In this document: positions 7,540 to 15,507 of the stretch, in pieces | Numbering within the stretch: position 1 is the stretch's first letter | How the letters are laid out: every line of letters starts with the position of its first letter | NCBI GenBank assembly: GCA_017303505.1 | Contig: JAFLCP010000076.1 | Coordinates: 1 to 36,494 of the forward strand | Source of the DNA: Planctomycetota bacterium | GTDB lineage: Bacteria; Planctomycetota; Planctomycetia; Pirellulales; Pirellulaceae | Direction of reading: 5' to 3' | DNA: 36,494 bases | Notes under the pieces: generated by a model | Seen by the model: only the letters and a program-made list of their open reading frames with translations | The model's database searches: none | Told to the model about the DNA's origin: nothing | Made by a program: the position numbers and the translations under genes

Positions 7540-9372
7540 ATGCGATTAATCACCTTTCATGAAGTCGGTTTTACTTGGCGCAAGCCCCCCATCTTAGAAG
7601 ACGTCTCGCTGGCGATCGATACTGGGGAACGTATCGGCTTGCTCGGTCGCAACGGGACTGGCAAATCCACGTTGCTCAAGCTTATCGCGGGTGATATCCA
7701 ACCTGATCATGGAACTGTCCGCACCGCTCCGAAATTGAGAATCTCGCGATTGATTCAAGAAGTGCCCGACGATATCGGTGGCACGATCTCCGATGTCATT
7801 AGCGGCGGATGGGTCGCACAAGGCGACCATGCTGATGAAGATGGCTCACACAACCATCAATGGCAACTTGAGGCAGCTCTCGATCGCACTCTAACACGAA
7901 TGCAGCTTGATCCTACCCGTCCTTTCGCTTCACTATCGGCGGGTCTCAAGCGTCGCACGCTGCTCGGTCGAGCTATCATCAGTCAACCAGACTTGTTGCT
8001 GCTCGACGAACCGACCAACCATCTGGATATCGAATCGATTCTGTGGTTGGAAGATTTTCTCAAAGGCTACTCTGGGGCCTACATTTTCGTCACGCACGAC
8101 CGCGCGTTCTTGCGTGCCCTCGCGTCCCGAATTTTGGAAATCGACCGAGGCCGCCTACTCGATTGGGAATGCGACTATACGACGTTTCTAAAACGCAAAG
8201 CCGATGTGCTTGCCGCCGAAGAAAAGCAGGACGCGCTCTTCGATAAAAAACTGGCGCAAGAAGAAGTGTGGATTCGCAAAGGCATCGAAGCTCGACGCAC
8301 ACGAAACGAAGGTCGCGTTCGGGCTTTGGAGGCAATGCGAAAACTACGAGTCGATCGCCGCAAAAAAATCGGCGATGTAAAGATGCAAGCGACGACATTA
8401 GAACGATCCGGCGAACTAGTCGCCGAACTGACCGATGTCTCTTTTTCCTACGACTCCCGCCCCATCATCAATAAGTTTTCTACACTGATTTCTCGAGGCG
8501 ACAAGATTGGTATCGTCGGCCCGAATGGCGCTGGCAAAAGCACATTGATCAAGTTACTGCTCGGTCAATTACAACCGACTGCTGGCAAGATACGTCTTGG
8601 AACTAAACTAGAGACATTGTATTTCGATCAACTTCGCGAACAGATCGATGGTGAGAAGTCAGTAGCCGACAACGTATCTGATGGCGGCGACCAAGTTGTC
8701 CTGCAAGGTAAACCTCGCCACATATATGGCTATCTGCAAGATTTTCTCTTTACACCGGAGCGATCGCGACAACCCGCTAAGTTTCTTTCCGGCGGTGAAC
8801 GAAATCGACTTCTTCTCGCTCGACTATTTAAGCGTTCATCCAATTTGCTGGTTCTCGACGAACCGACCAACGATCTCGACGAAGAGACCCTCGAACTGCT
8901 GGAAGAAATTGTATCGAGCTACGAAGGTACCCTGTTGCTGGTAAGTCATGATCGCGAATTCCTCAATAATGTGGTGACGAGTGTTTTGGCTCTCGATGGC
9001 GATGGTAACGTCACGGAGTATGGCGGTGGCTACGACGATTACGCACGACAGAAAGCCCTTCAGGCCCCCAAGGCTACGACAGGCTCAGCCAGTACTACGA
9101 CGAAAGCCAGCTCAGCGACTGCTACAACCGCAGCTAAACCGACCAAGTCCAAGCTATCCTTCAAAGAGCAGAAAGAGCTAGAGTCGCTCCCTGGAAAAAT
9201 TGAGCAAGCGGAAGCGGAACGCGAATCGCTTCATACCTCTATGGCAAGTCCAGGTTTTTATCAGCAGGAATCGTCTGCTATTACCGCTGCGGTAGCACAA
9301 CTGGCGAAGCTCGACGAACAACTCGCTCTTCTCTATGCGCGCTGGGAAGAACTCGAAAGTCGAAGCAGCTAA
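7540..9372 (+). CDS. uup: ABC-F family ATPase Uup
   Basis: 610-residue cytoplasmic ABC-F protein with two fused ATPase domains and no membrane domain. The family acts on ribosomes, and Uup is also linked to precise excision and branched-DNA processing. Domain 1 has Walker A at 36-44 (GRNGTGKST), signature LSAGLKRR and Walker B LLLLDEPTNHLD. Domain 2 has Walker A at about 327-335 (GPNGAGKST), signature LSGGERNR and LLVLDEPTNDLD. A charged linker separates them. The C-terminal 70 residues form a coiled coil (KEQKELESLPGKIEQAEAER) typical of the Uup branch. The start is placed at ATG 7540, where homology to the ATPase fold begins; 42 in-frame upstream codons overlap the preceding gene and have no family resemblance. 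Confidence 0.93.
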   Translation: MRLITFHEVGFTWRKPPILEDVSLAIDTGERIGLLGRNGTGKSTLLKLIAGDIQPDHGTVRTAPKLRISRLIQEVPDDIGGTISDVISGGWVAQGDHADEDGSHNHQWQLEAALDRTLTRMQLDPTRPFASLSAGLKRRTLLGRAIISQPDLLLLDEPTNHLDIESILWLEDFLKGYSGAYIFVTHDRAFLRALASRILEIDRGRLLDWECDYTTFLKRKADVLAAEEKQDALFDKKLAQEEVWIRKGIEARRTRNEGRVRALEAMRKLRVDRRKKIGDVKMQATTLERSGELVAELTDVSFSYDSRPIINKFSTLISRGDKIGIVGPNGAGKSTLIKLLLGQLQPTAGKIRLGTKLETLYFDQLREQIDGEKSVADNVSDGGDQVVLQGKPRHIYGYLQDFLFTPERSRQPAKFLSGGERNRLLLARLFKRSSNLLVLDEPTNDLDEETLELLEEIVSSYEGTLLLVSHDREFLNNVVTSVLALDGDGNVTEYGGGYDDYARQKALQAPKATTGSASTTTKASSATATTAAKPTKSKLSFKEQKELESLPGKIEQAEAERESLHTSMASPGFYQQESSAITAAVAQLAKLDEQLALLYARWEELESRSS

Positions 9373-9387
9373 CTTTGTTGCCCAAGA

Positions 9388-9413
9388 ACTACTCGCACTC
9401 GACGAGGAGTAGT
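9388..9413 (+). terminator. Possible terminator hairpin after uup
   Basis: Inverted repeat ACTACTC (9388-9394) and GAGTAGT (9407-9413) with a 12-base loop, 15 bases past the uup stop codon. There is no T-run, so the call is weak. It fits the gap before the next, separately promoted exported-protein gene. Confidence 0.35.
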
Positions 9414-9566
9414 GAGGTTCTCATCGGGCAGAGTGCGTTCCGCCATGGGTCCCGGGCTTTTGAATTTTTTGATCGACACCGATTGGAAATCCCACTTGGC
9501 GATTTTCGATCTGCTAAAATACTGTCGTCCTGCCTCTCTTCCCACCCTTAGCTTAAGGTACCCATC

Positions 9567-10313
9567 ATGTCTTACTCACCTCGCTTCAGTATAGTCGTTC
9601 TCTTTCTTATAGCTGGTAGTTGCTTCGGTCGCCTCGGCGTTTGCCAAGAACAGAAAGATACCAAGGTTGCTGAGCTTCCGAAGGCATTTGTCGATGGCAA
9701 CGGTCCAGGCTGGCGTTCCCTTCACAAAGATGATTTCGTCAATGTGAACTGTGCCGAAGATACATGGACTTGGCCTGAAGGTGAAATCCATTGCACCGGT
9801 AAACCAGTTGGCGTGGTGCGTTCCGTCAAACCTTACAAAAACATCGAGCTCGTAGTTCAATGGAGACATCTCAAAGAAGGTGGAAATTCGGGCGTTTTCT
9901 TGTGGGCCCCCAAAGAGCCTCTTGATGCCTTGAAGCCTGGTCAGCTGCCGCGCGGAATTGAAGTGCAGGTTCTAGATCATGGCTATACAGAACAATATAA
10001 GAAACAAACGGGTAAAGACCCCGATTGGTTCACGACCAACGGCGACGTTTTTCCGGTGGGAACCAAGATGAAGCCGTTTCCACCTGTGGCTCCGGATGGC
10101 CAGCGCAGCTTTCCAAGCAAGAACCTCAGCTTAGGTGTGGGGCAATGGAACCACTACTACATTCGCGCTATCAATGGCGAAGTTCGATTGTGGGTAAATG
10201 GGGAGGAAGTATCAGGCGGCACAGGTTGCGATCCATCCGAAGGGTACCTCTGCTTAGAGTCTGAAGGTGCACCTGTACAGTTCAAGAATCTCCGTTTACG
10301 CGAACTCCCTTAA
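9567..10313 (+). CDS. Secreted DUF1080 / 3-keto-disaccharide hydrolase-domain protein
   Basis: 248 residues. The signal peptide (FSIVVLFLIAGSCFGRLGVCQ) is followed by one concanavalin-like beta-sandwich of the DUF1080 family, renamed 3-keto-disaccharide hydrolase. Visible family features are GWRSLHKDDF near the start, TWTWPEGEIHCTG, the central GGNSGVFLWAP, RGIEVQVLDHGY, WNHYYIRAINGEVRLWVNGEEV and C-terminal VQFKNLRLREL. Members act on oxidised sugars or are sugar-binding partners of Gfo/Idh/MocA dehydrogenases; two such dehydrogenases lie about 4-6 kb downstream. The exact substrate cannot be read from sequence. Confidence 0.9.
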   Translation: MSYSPRFSIVVLFLIAGSCFGRLGVCQEQKDTKVAELPKAFVDGNGPGWRSLHKDDFVNVNCAEDTWTWPEGEIHCTGKPVGVVRSVKPYKNIELVVQWRHLKEGGNSGVFLWAPKEPLDALKPGQLPRGIEVQVLDHGYTEQYKKQTGKDPDWFTTNGDVFPVGTKMKPFPPVAPDGQRSFPSKNLSLGVGQWNHYYIRAINGEVRLWVNGEEVSGGTGCDPSEGYLCLESEGAPVQFKNLRLRELP

Positions 10314-10374
10314 TAGCTATATGTTCGCTGACAAACTCTCTTGAAACAGGATCCTTAAGCCAGGGATGGCATTT

Positions 10375-10647
10375 ATGACAGCGAAACTTCCTCTGAGGAC
10401 GATCCTATTGGTCGCTATCATGTTGGTGATAGGCTGTCGTAGCACGCCGGAAGATGTGGGAAAAGGTGTAGCCGGATTCGCAGGAGATGTGCTCTATAAG
10501 TCCGCCGGTTCCGAGAACCAAGCCAATCGAGAAAACGCTTATCCGCACCCTTGTACACAGTGCGAGGGATTAGGCTATCACGCGGCAAACAGCGATTCGT
10601 CCCAACGAACCGAATGCCATGCCTGTATGGGACGAGGCTGGAATTAG
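10375..10647 (+). CDS. Small lipoprotein with paired DnaJ-type CxxCxGxG motifs
   Basis: 90 residues from ATG 10375. This start is preferred because AGGG (10362-10365) lies nine bases upstream, whereas it abuts the alternative ATG at 10366. The N-terminus is a lipoprotein signal with lipobox VIGC (cleavage before Cys21). The C-terminal third has two zinc-binding-type motifs, CTQCEGLG and CHACMGRG, about 23 residues apart, each matching the CxxCxGxG repeat of the DnaJ cysteine-rich domain. No J domain is present. It sits between the DUF1080 and amidohydrolase genes, all on the same strand. The predicted location is membrane-anchored outside the cytoplasm. Function unknown; metal binding or redox/chaperone activity are guesses. 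Confidence 0.75.
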   Translation: MTAKLPLRTILLVAIMLVIGCRSTPEDVGKGVAGFAGDVLYKSAGSENQANRENAYPHPCTQCEGLGYHAANSDSSQRTECHACMGRGWN

Positions 10648-10761
10648 TCTTATTTGCCAAGCCAACAGTTCCAATGTCCACCGCAACCGACAATAATCGG
10701 TAGAACTTTTTTTGTGTTGATCACGCTCAACTCAAACGTTCTCTTTCGCGTGGGGCCTTCG

Positions 10762-12435
10762 ATGAAGCATTTGTTAGTTTGTGGTTTGTTCTTTGTCGTG
10801 TGCGCGACGTCATCGATTACATCTCCACTTCAACTGTTGGCTCAAGACAAGGGTGAGACCCCAGTTGAGTTGGTCGAGATTCAACAGGGTGACCTTCCAA
10901 TTATTTTGTCCGCTCCCCACGATGGTTCTTTCGACGTACCTGGAGCAAAGCCACGAACAGGTGCTGGATTAGAAGCCAAGCCAGGCGGATTCGTTACCGC
11001 TCGCGACACGGGCACCGCACCGCTTGCCCAATTGGTTTCACAAGCGATTGAAACTCGATTTGGCCGTAAGCCATACTTGGTGATAAATCGGGCCCACCGC
11101 AAATTCATGGACCCTAACCGACCAGCAGCTGAAGCCTATGAAGAAGCTGCGACTCAGAACGTCTATGAAACGTACCATAACTTCTTGCACCGCGCTTGCA
11201 CGGAAGTTCGAAACAAATATCAATCTGGGTTACTGCTTGATATCCATGGGCAAGGTAGTCGGCGTAACACAGTTTTTCGCGGTACGCAGAATGGCCTGAC
11301 TGTTGAACTGCTGAGAAACCGTTTCGGCGAAGGTGCCCATTCCGGCGATGCTAGTTTTCTAGCGATGCTGGATGCCCGGAAGTTTATCGTCTACCCCAAT
11401 CCATTCGATGGCAAAGAGCAAGCGGGATTTACGGGTGGCTTTATCGTCAAGAACTATGGAAGCCATTCCACTTATGGCATCGATGCCATCCAATTGGAGT
11501 TTGGTGGACTATATCGGGCTGCAGACAATCGCGCCAGTGCGGCAGCGGTCATTGCCGATTCGGTTGCCGAATATGCAGACACGTATCTCAAGCTCGAATC
11601 CATGAAGCAAGAAAAAGTTCTGTTTGCTCCTAAACCAGAGCCGTCGCCAGCTCCTGAAATTCCGGTCAATTTAAACGATCCACAATTCATCGACATTGCA
11701 CTCTACACAGGAGAAGGTGCAGCACAAGCACGAACCAAGTTACTCGAAACGTTGCGCGGCAAGCCCAACGTTCGAGTCCACGAAAGAACCGCCGAGCAAA
11801 TTCGACAAGGCCAACTTGCCGGTATGGAGATCGTGCTTCATCCAGGTGGAAGTGGAGGAGGGCAGGGACGAGCGTTAGGTGAAGAAGGTCGCAAAGCCGT
11901 TCGAGAGTTTGTGGCCGATGGTGGTGGCTACATTGGCATTTGTGCAGGGGCCTATCTGGCAACTTGTCATTATGATTGGTCGCTGCACATTCTTGATGCT
12001 CATGTGATCGATCGCGAACATTGGGCGCGAGGAACAGGCAACGTTGATATTGCATTAAGTGACTCAGCCAAACAGTTTTTTGACACAGACAAAGAAACAG
12101 CAGCCGTACGTTATGCCAATGGTCCGTTGTTGGGGCCGGGCAATAATGAAAAGATCAGCGATTATGAAATCTTGGCAACGTATCGTGGAGAGATCGCGAA
12201 GAATGGTGCACCGACGGGTGTCATGCCTGGCACAACAGCCATTGCCAAAGGAGACTATGAGAAAGGGAAAGTGGTATGCTTTAGTTGTCACCCTGAAAGT
12301 TCGGACGGCCAGCAATTCATGCTGCACGAAGCCATCGAATGGGTTGCAACCAAGCGGCCCAACGAAACTACTCCTTCTCCTGTTGGATCAAACTTGGATC
12401 AGGTCGAATCAGCAACACCAAAACCACAGAAATAA
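10762..12435 (+). CDS. Secreted fusion: N-formylglutamate amidohydrolase-like + BPL_N/glutamine amidotransferase-like
   Basis: 557 residues from ATG 10762, which opens a signal peptide (MKHLLVCGLFFVVCATSS); upstream in-frame codons look non-coding. Residues about 30-270 resemble N-formylglutamate amidohydrolase, with SAPHDGSFDVPG, TARDTGTAPLA, NRAHRKFMDPNR and LLLDIHGQG supplying the expected His/Asp metal ligands. Residues about 310-540 resemble the class I glutamine-amidotransferase-like domain found at the N-terminus of eukaryotic biotin-protein ligase: GGGYIGICAGAYLA carries candidate nucleophile Cys394, and CFSCHPES supplies His510 and Glu512. Both domains therefore look catalytically intact. 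The substrate is unknown; an exported amide or peptidoglycan-fragment hydrolase is possible. The 3' end overlaps the opposing MFS gene by 68 bp. Confidence 0.82.
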   Translation: MKHLLVCGLFFVVCATSSITSPLQLLAQDKGETPVELVEIQQGDLPIILSAPHDGSFDVPGAKPRTGAGLEAKPGGFVTARDTGTAPLAQLVSQAIETRFGRKPYLVINRAHRKFMDPNRPAAEAYEEAATQNVYETYHNFLHRACTEVRNKYQSGLLLDIHGQGSRRNTVFRGTQNGLTVELLRNRFGEGAHSGDASFLAMLDARKFIVYPNPFDGKEQAGFTGGFIVKNYGSHSTYGIDAIQLEFGGLYRAADNRASAAAVIADSVAEYADTYLKLESMKQEKVLFAPKPEPSPAPEIPVNLNDPQFIDIALYTGEGAAQARTKLLETLRGKPNVRVHERTAEQIRQGQLAGMEIVLHPGGSGGGQGRALGEEGRKAVREFVADGGGYIGICAGAYLATCHYDWSLHILDAHVIDREHWARGTGNVDIALSDSAKQFFDTDKETAAVRYANGPLLGPGNNEKISDYEILATYRGEIAKNGAPTGVMPGTTAIAKGDYEKGKVVCFSCHPESSDGQQFMLHEAIEWVATKRPNETTPSPVGSNLDQVESATPKPQK

Positions 12436-13636
12436 TGGCAGCTCCTGCGAAGACAGAAAAAATCACGTTCAGTGGTATCTGTTGATCACGCATTTTCCCG
12501 AACCCCCAGTCTGCTAATCCGCCACAACTGATGCTGACGAAATTCATGATGCCATATCCTGTGGCGCGCTGGCGTGCTGGGACAATCTGACAAAGAATGG
12601 GCATGTTGTTTCCATCGAAGAACCCCCAGCCGATTCCGAATAGAATGAGAAATGCGATGGCCATGGTTAGACTCGACGCATTTCCGACTCCGAAAATCGC
12701 TGGCACAATCAGAGTCATTCCAATCGCACTGATGTAGATCCTTCCGCGCACGTTATGCTTCATCCACCAATCTGCTAGTGCTCCTCCAACCATAGCGCCA
12801 ACGATAGCCGCGACCTGCCAATACAGGGTTGCGGCGACGCCAGCTTGCCCCTGCCCAATGTTAAACTGTTCTTTCAAAATGGCTGGCATCCAATCCCGTA
12901 CAACCCAACCAGCGAGGGCAGGAAGAGTGAAGTACAGGACCAGCAACCAAAAAGAGACGTTTAACAGCAACAAGAGAATCGATCGATCATACGACTGCTG
13001 CATTTCATTTTTCTGGGCATTATCGCTCGGTACATCGCGCAACATGAAAGCTAATGGAACGGCGTAGACCATTCCCACGATACCACATGTCATGAATGCC
13101 ATTCTCCAGCCGAGTTGTGGAGCGTCTGCGACATACCCACCAAAGCCACCAGCGATCACACCACAATAAATTGCCATTTGGTGAAACCCAACAGCCCGTG
13201 AACGTGTTGGTCCCAAATGGAAATCGGCAATCAAGGCGAGCGCGGCTGGAATGTAAAATGCCTCACTGATTCCCATCAAAGAGCGAGTCCACAAAAGCTG
13301 ATCGTAGGTAGTCGCTTGACTGGTGAACCAAGTCACCGCCGACCAGGCGAATAGACTGCCGCAAATCACAACTCTCCTACCGATACGATCCGCAAGTAAA
13401 CCACCAAAGGGTGACAAAAATGCATACACCCACTTGAACTGTCCCAACATGAAACCCCAATTCGCATCGGTGGCGATGGTTGGAATATCTGACATTACCG
13501 ACGCTTTCATCGCGGCCAATAATTGCCGGTCGAGATAGTTCAGCAATGCCACTGGCAGCAAGAGACAAACGGTTAACCATGCCCCACGAATATAGTGAGA
13601 TGGAGTGGAAACCGAAGTAGAACTTGAATGCATCAT
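12368..13636 (-). CDS. Major facilitator superfamily transporter
   Basis: 422-residue MFS permease with about 12 hydrophobic helices. The loop 2-3 motif GGLLADRIGRRVVI matches MFS motif A (GxLaDrxGrrxxl). A long cytoplasmic loop around 205-225 (DVPSDNAQKNEMQQSYDRS) divides the two halves. The helix-1 motif LLNYLDRQLLAAM, with an Asp-Arg pair, is typical of the anion:cation symporter and spinster-like groups, which carry organic acids, sugar acids or lipids. The Gfo/Idh context would fit a sugar-derived acid, but the substrate is not determinable. The start is 13636 or the adjacent Met codon at 13633. It is divergent from the Gfo/Idh gene at 13908. Confidence 0.92.
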   Translation of the reverse strand: MMHSSSTSVSTPSHYIRGAWLTVCLLLPVALLNYLDRQLLAAMKASVMSDIPTIATDANWGFMLGQFKWVYAFLSPFGGLLADRIGRRVVICGSLFAWSAVTWFTSQATTYDQLLWTRSLMGISEAFYIPAALALIADFHLGPTRSRAVGFHQMAIYCGVIAGGFGGYVADAPQLGWRMAFMTCGIVGMVYAVPLAFMLRDVPSDNAQKNEMQQSYDRSILLLLLNVSFWLLVLYFTLPALAGWVVRDWMPAILKEQFNIGQGQAGVAATLYWQVAAIVGAMVGGALADWWMKHNVRGRIYISAIGMTLIVPAIFGVGNASSLTMAIAFLILFGIGWGFFDGNNMPILCQIVPARQRATGYGIMNFVSISCGGLADWGFGKMRDQQIPLNVIFSVFAGAAIISVVLVLLIRPDPSLIQQEKE

Positions 13637-13907
13637 GCAACAGTTTCAATTATTTCGAAGAGTTGATTGGGAGGTGGGAAGCGGCACGATTGGCATGCCG
13701 CAGGCCACTAGTATTGGGAATTTCGCCCATGAGAACAACCTTTCGGGCCAAATGGCTATCGATTTCCATCGATTTTTTCGAACTTCGGCTCGCTGAAATC
13801 GTAGCGGGCTTCTTGTATCATGAGACAAGAACCGAGAAGAACATTCGAGATCTTTTCGTAATTCCAAGACTTACTCCGCATCGAATCGAAACAGCATGGA
13901 GACCTCA
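13637..13907. other. Divergent intergenic region (MFS / Gfo-Idh)
   Basis: About 270 bp between two divergent genes, expected to hold both promoters. A 6-bp hairpin (GCGGCA 13681-13686, TGCCGC 13696-13701) and a short direct repeat of ATCGATTT-type words around 13758-13775 are visible. I could not identify convincing -35/-10 boxes. Short frames here are not credible genes. Confidence 0.4.
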
Positions 13908-15212
13908 ATGACCAGTGAACCGAATCGCCGTGACTTTTTGAAGAAATCAGGAACGCTTACCGCCGCTATGGCGACGGCCTCGACGTTGGGCCTCAGCGCA
14001 AAAAGCTATGGTCGCATCCTAGGAGCCAATGAACGCCTTGGCGTGGGACTCATCGGAGCTGGGGTTATCGGCAATGCGCACATGCAGGTGTTCAATAACC
14101 TGAAAGAGAAAAACAATCTCGCCCCCATAGCCGTTGTGGATTGCTGGCAGACGCGGGCCGATGCTGGTAAAGCCCTTATCGGCGCAGAGCATTCACTTAC
14201 CGAATATCGTAAGCTGCTAGATATGAAGGAAGTCGACTACGTCACCGTAGCAGTGCCTGAGCATTGGCACGCGAAAATGACCATCGACGCCATGGATGCA
14301 GGTAAGGCCGTTTATTGCGAGAAGCCGTTGACGCATTCGATTCCGGAAGCTCAAGAAGTGTTGAAGAAGCAGAAAGAGACAGGACGTCCGCTGCAAGTTG
14401 GTGTTCAAGCGATGTCGGACGACAGTTACATCACTGCTCGCGATGCCATTCGCAAAGGTGTCATCGGGCAAGTCATTCAAGCACAGATCGAATACGTACG
14501 ACGCTACGACGCTAAAGCAGGTCCATGGCGCGAACCAGAGCAAGTTGCCCAACATCAAGCCAAGCCTGCCGATTTGAATTGGGATGCATGGCTCGGTCAT
14601 GCACAAAAGATTGACTGGAACCCACATCACTATTTCGAATGGCGGTGTTACTCAGCTTACTCGGGTGGTATCTGCACAGACTTGTTTATCCACCGCATCA
14701 CCCGCATCATGCGAGCTTGCGATTTACTATATCCTCGTCGCGTTGTGGGTATGGGGGGAATTTGGCAATGGAATGATGGCCGCGATTTGCCAGATAACAT
14801 CGAAATGATTTGCGAATATCCGCGCGGTATGACGGTGTATGTTTTGGGCACAATGTCCAATCGCGTCGGTGTCGATCACTTGATTCGCGGCTATCGAGCA
14901 ACGATGTATTTCACCTCAACCGGCTGGGTTGTGAAAGACAAAGATGGCAAGGTGCTGGCAGAGCATACCAAGACCGGTGGCGAAGATCAGAATTTACATC
15001 ACACCAACCTTCATAACCATATCCGCAACGGCGAACCGCTCAATTGCCCAGTAGAACTAGGCTTGGCAGGCGTAGTGGCCGTCAATATGGCCAATGAAAG
15101 TTGGCGTTCCAATCAAATGATGGGTTGGGATCGCGAGAACCAAAAGATGGTGCCTGCCAGCGAACTCAAAGATAGTCACATTCCCGAAAAAGTTGATACA
15201 CCAACTTACTAG
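13908..15212 (+). CDS. Tat-exported Gfo/Idh/MocA family oxidoreductase
   Basis: 434 residues from ATG 13908; GGAG at 13898-13901, six bases upstream, favours it over ATG 13896. It begins with a twin-arginine signal (NRRDFLKKSG plus a hydrophobic stretch), so the folded enzyme is exported with its cofactor. The Rossmann motif VGLIGAGVIGNAHMQ binds NAD(P). VPEHWHAKMTIDAMDAGKAVYCEKPLT carries the family EKP motif with the conserved Lys. The C-terminal half is the substrate-binding beta-sheet, with SGGICTDLFIHRI containing the usual D-x-x-x-H. Such planctomycete paralogues are presumed sugar or inositol dehydrogenases, some feeding 3-keto sugars to DUF1080 proteins. A hairpin at 15263-15289 may terminate it. 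Confidence 0.92.
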   Translation: MTSEPNRRDFLKKSGTLTAAMATASTLGLSAKSYGRILGANERLGVGLIGAGVIGNAHMQVFNNLKEKNNLAPIAVVDCWQTRADAGKALIGAEHSLTEYRKLLDMKEVDYVTVAVPEHWHAKMTIDAMDAGKAVYCEKPLTHSIPEAQEVLKKQKETGRPLQVGVQAMSDDSYITARDAIRKGVIGQVIQAQIEYVRRYDAKAGPWREPEQVAQHQAKPADLNWDAWLGHAQKIDWNPHHYFEWRCYSAYSGGICTDLFIHRITRIMRACDLLYPRRVVGMGGIWQWNDGRDLPDNIEMICEYPRGMTVYVLGTMSNRVGVDHLIRGYRATMYFTSTGWVVKDKDGKVLAEHTKTGGEDQNLHHTNLHNHIRNGEPLNCPVELGLAGVVAVNMANESWRSNQMMGWDRENQKMVPASELKDSHIPEKVDTPTY

Positions 15213-15262
15213 GTGATGTGGATGTAGGGCGTGTGAAGCGAGTCATTCCTCGATTGTTTCTC

Positions 15263-15289
15263 CGCGAAAGGGAGCTCTCCATTTTCGCG
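15263..15289 (+). terminator. Hairpin downstream of first Gfo/Idh gene
   Basis: CGCGAAA (15263-15269) pairs with TTTCGCG (15283-15289); a GGA/TCC pairing inside the loop can extend it. It lies 50 bases past the stop codon. No T-tract follows, so termination is plausible but unproven. Confidence 0.45.
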
Positions 15290-15316
15290 AGCTACAACAA
15301 ACCGAAAACCTGACTC

Positions 15317-15406
15317 GCGTAACACACCGTGCGTTTGAAATGTCGTGCTTCGACGTTGCGCATCAAAAAACGTCCAACACGCGGTGTGTTACGCATGTTG
15401 GACGTT
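15317..15406. repeat. Nested, mutually exclusive inverted repeats between convergent Gfo/Idh genes
   Basis: GCGTAACACACCG (15317-15329) is a perfect 13-bp inverted partner of CGGTGTGTTACGC (15382-15394). The second arm is itself the loop of another perfect hairpin with 11-bp arms: AACGTCCAACA (15369-15379) and TGTTGGACGTT (15396-15406). Three more inner pairs (GCG 15381-15383, CGC 15392-15394) extend this hairpin. The two folds use the same bases and so exclude each other. The element sits midway between two converging genes. It could be a bidirectional terminator, a structured small RNA, or a mobile palindromic repeat. Confidence 0.7.
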
Positions 15407-15507
15407 CGATGTGTTGATCGCGTCAATAATGGATGATGGGTCCTGCGCGGAATGGTGCAACATGAATGAACATGCTGCACACACCCTGCATCGACTACGT
15501 AACAATA

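Noticed and set aside
12059..12517. 152-codon + strand frame spanning the end of the amidohydrolase fusion
   Set aside because: It is out of frame with a conserved domain containing catalytic residues and has no family resemblance.
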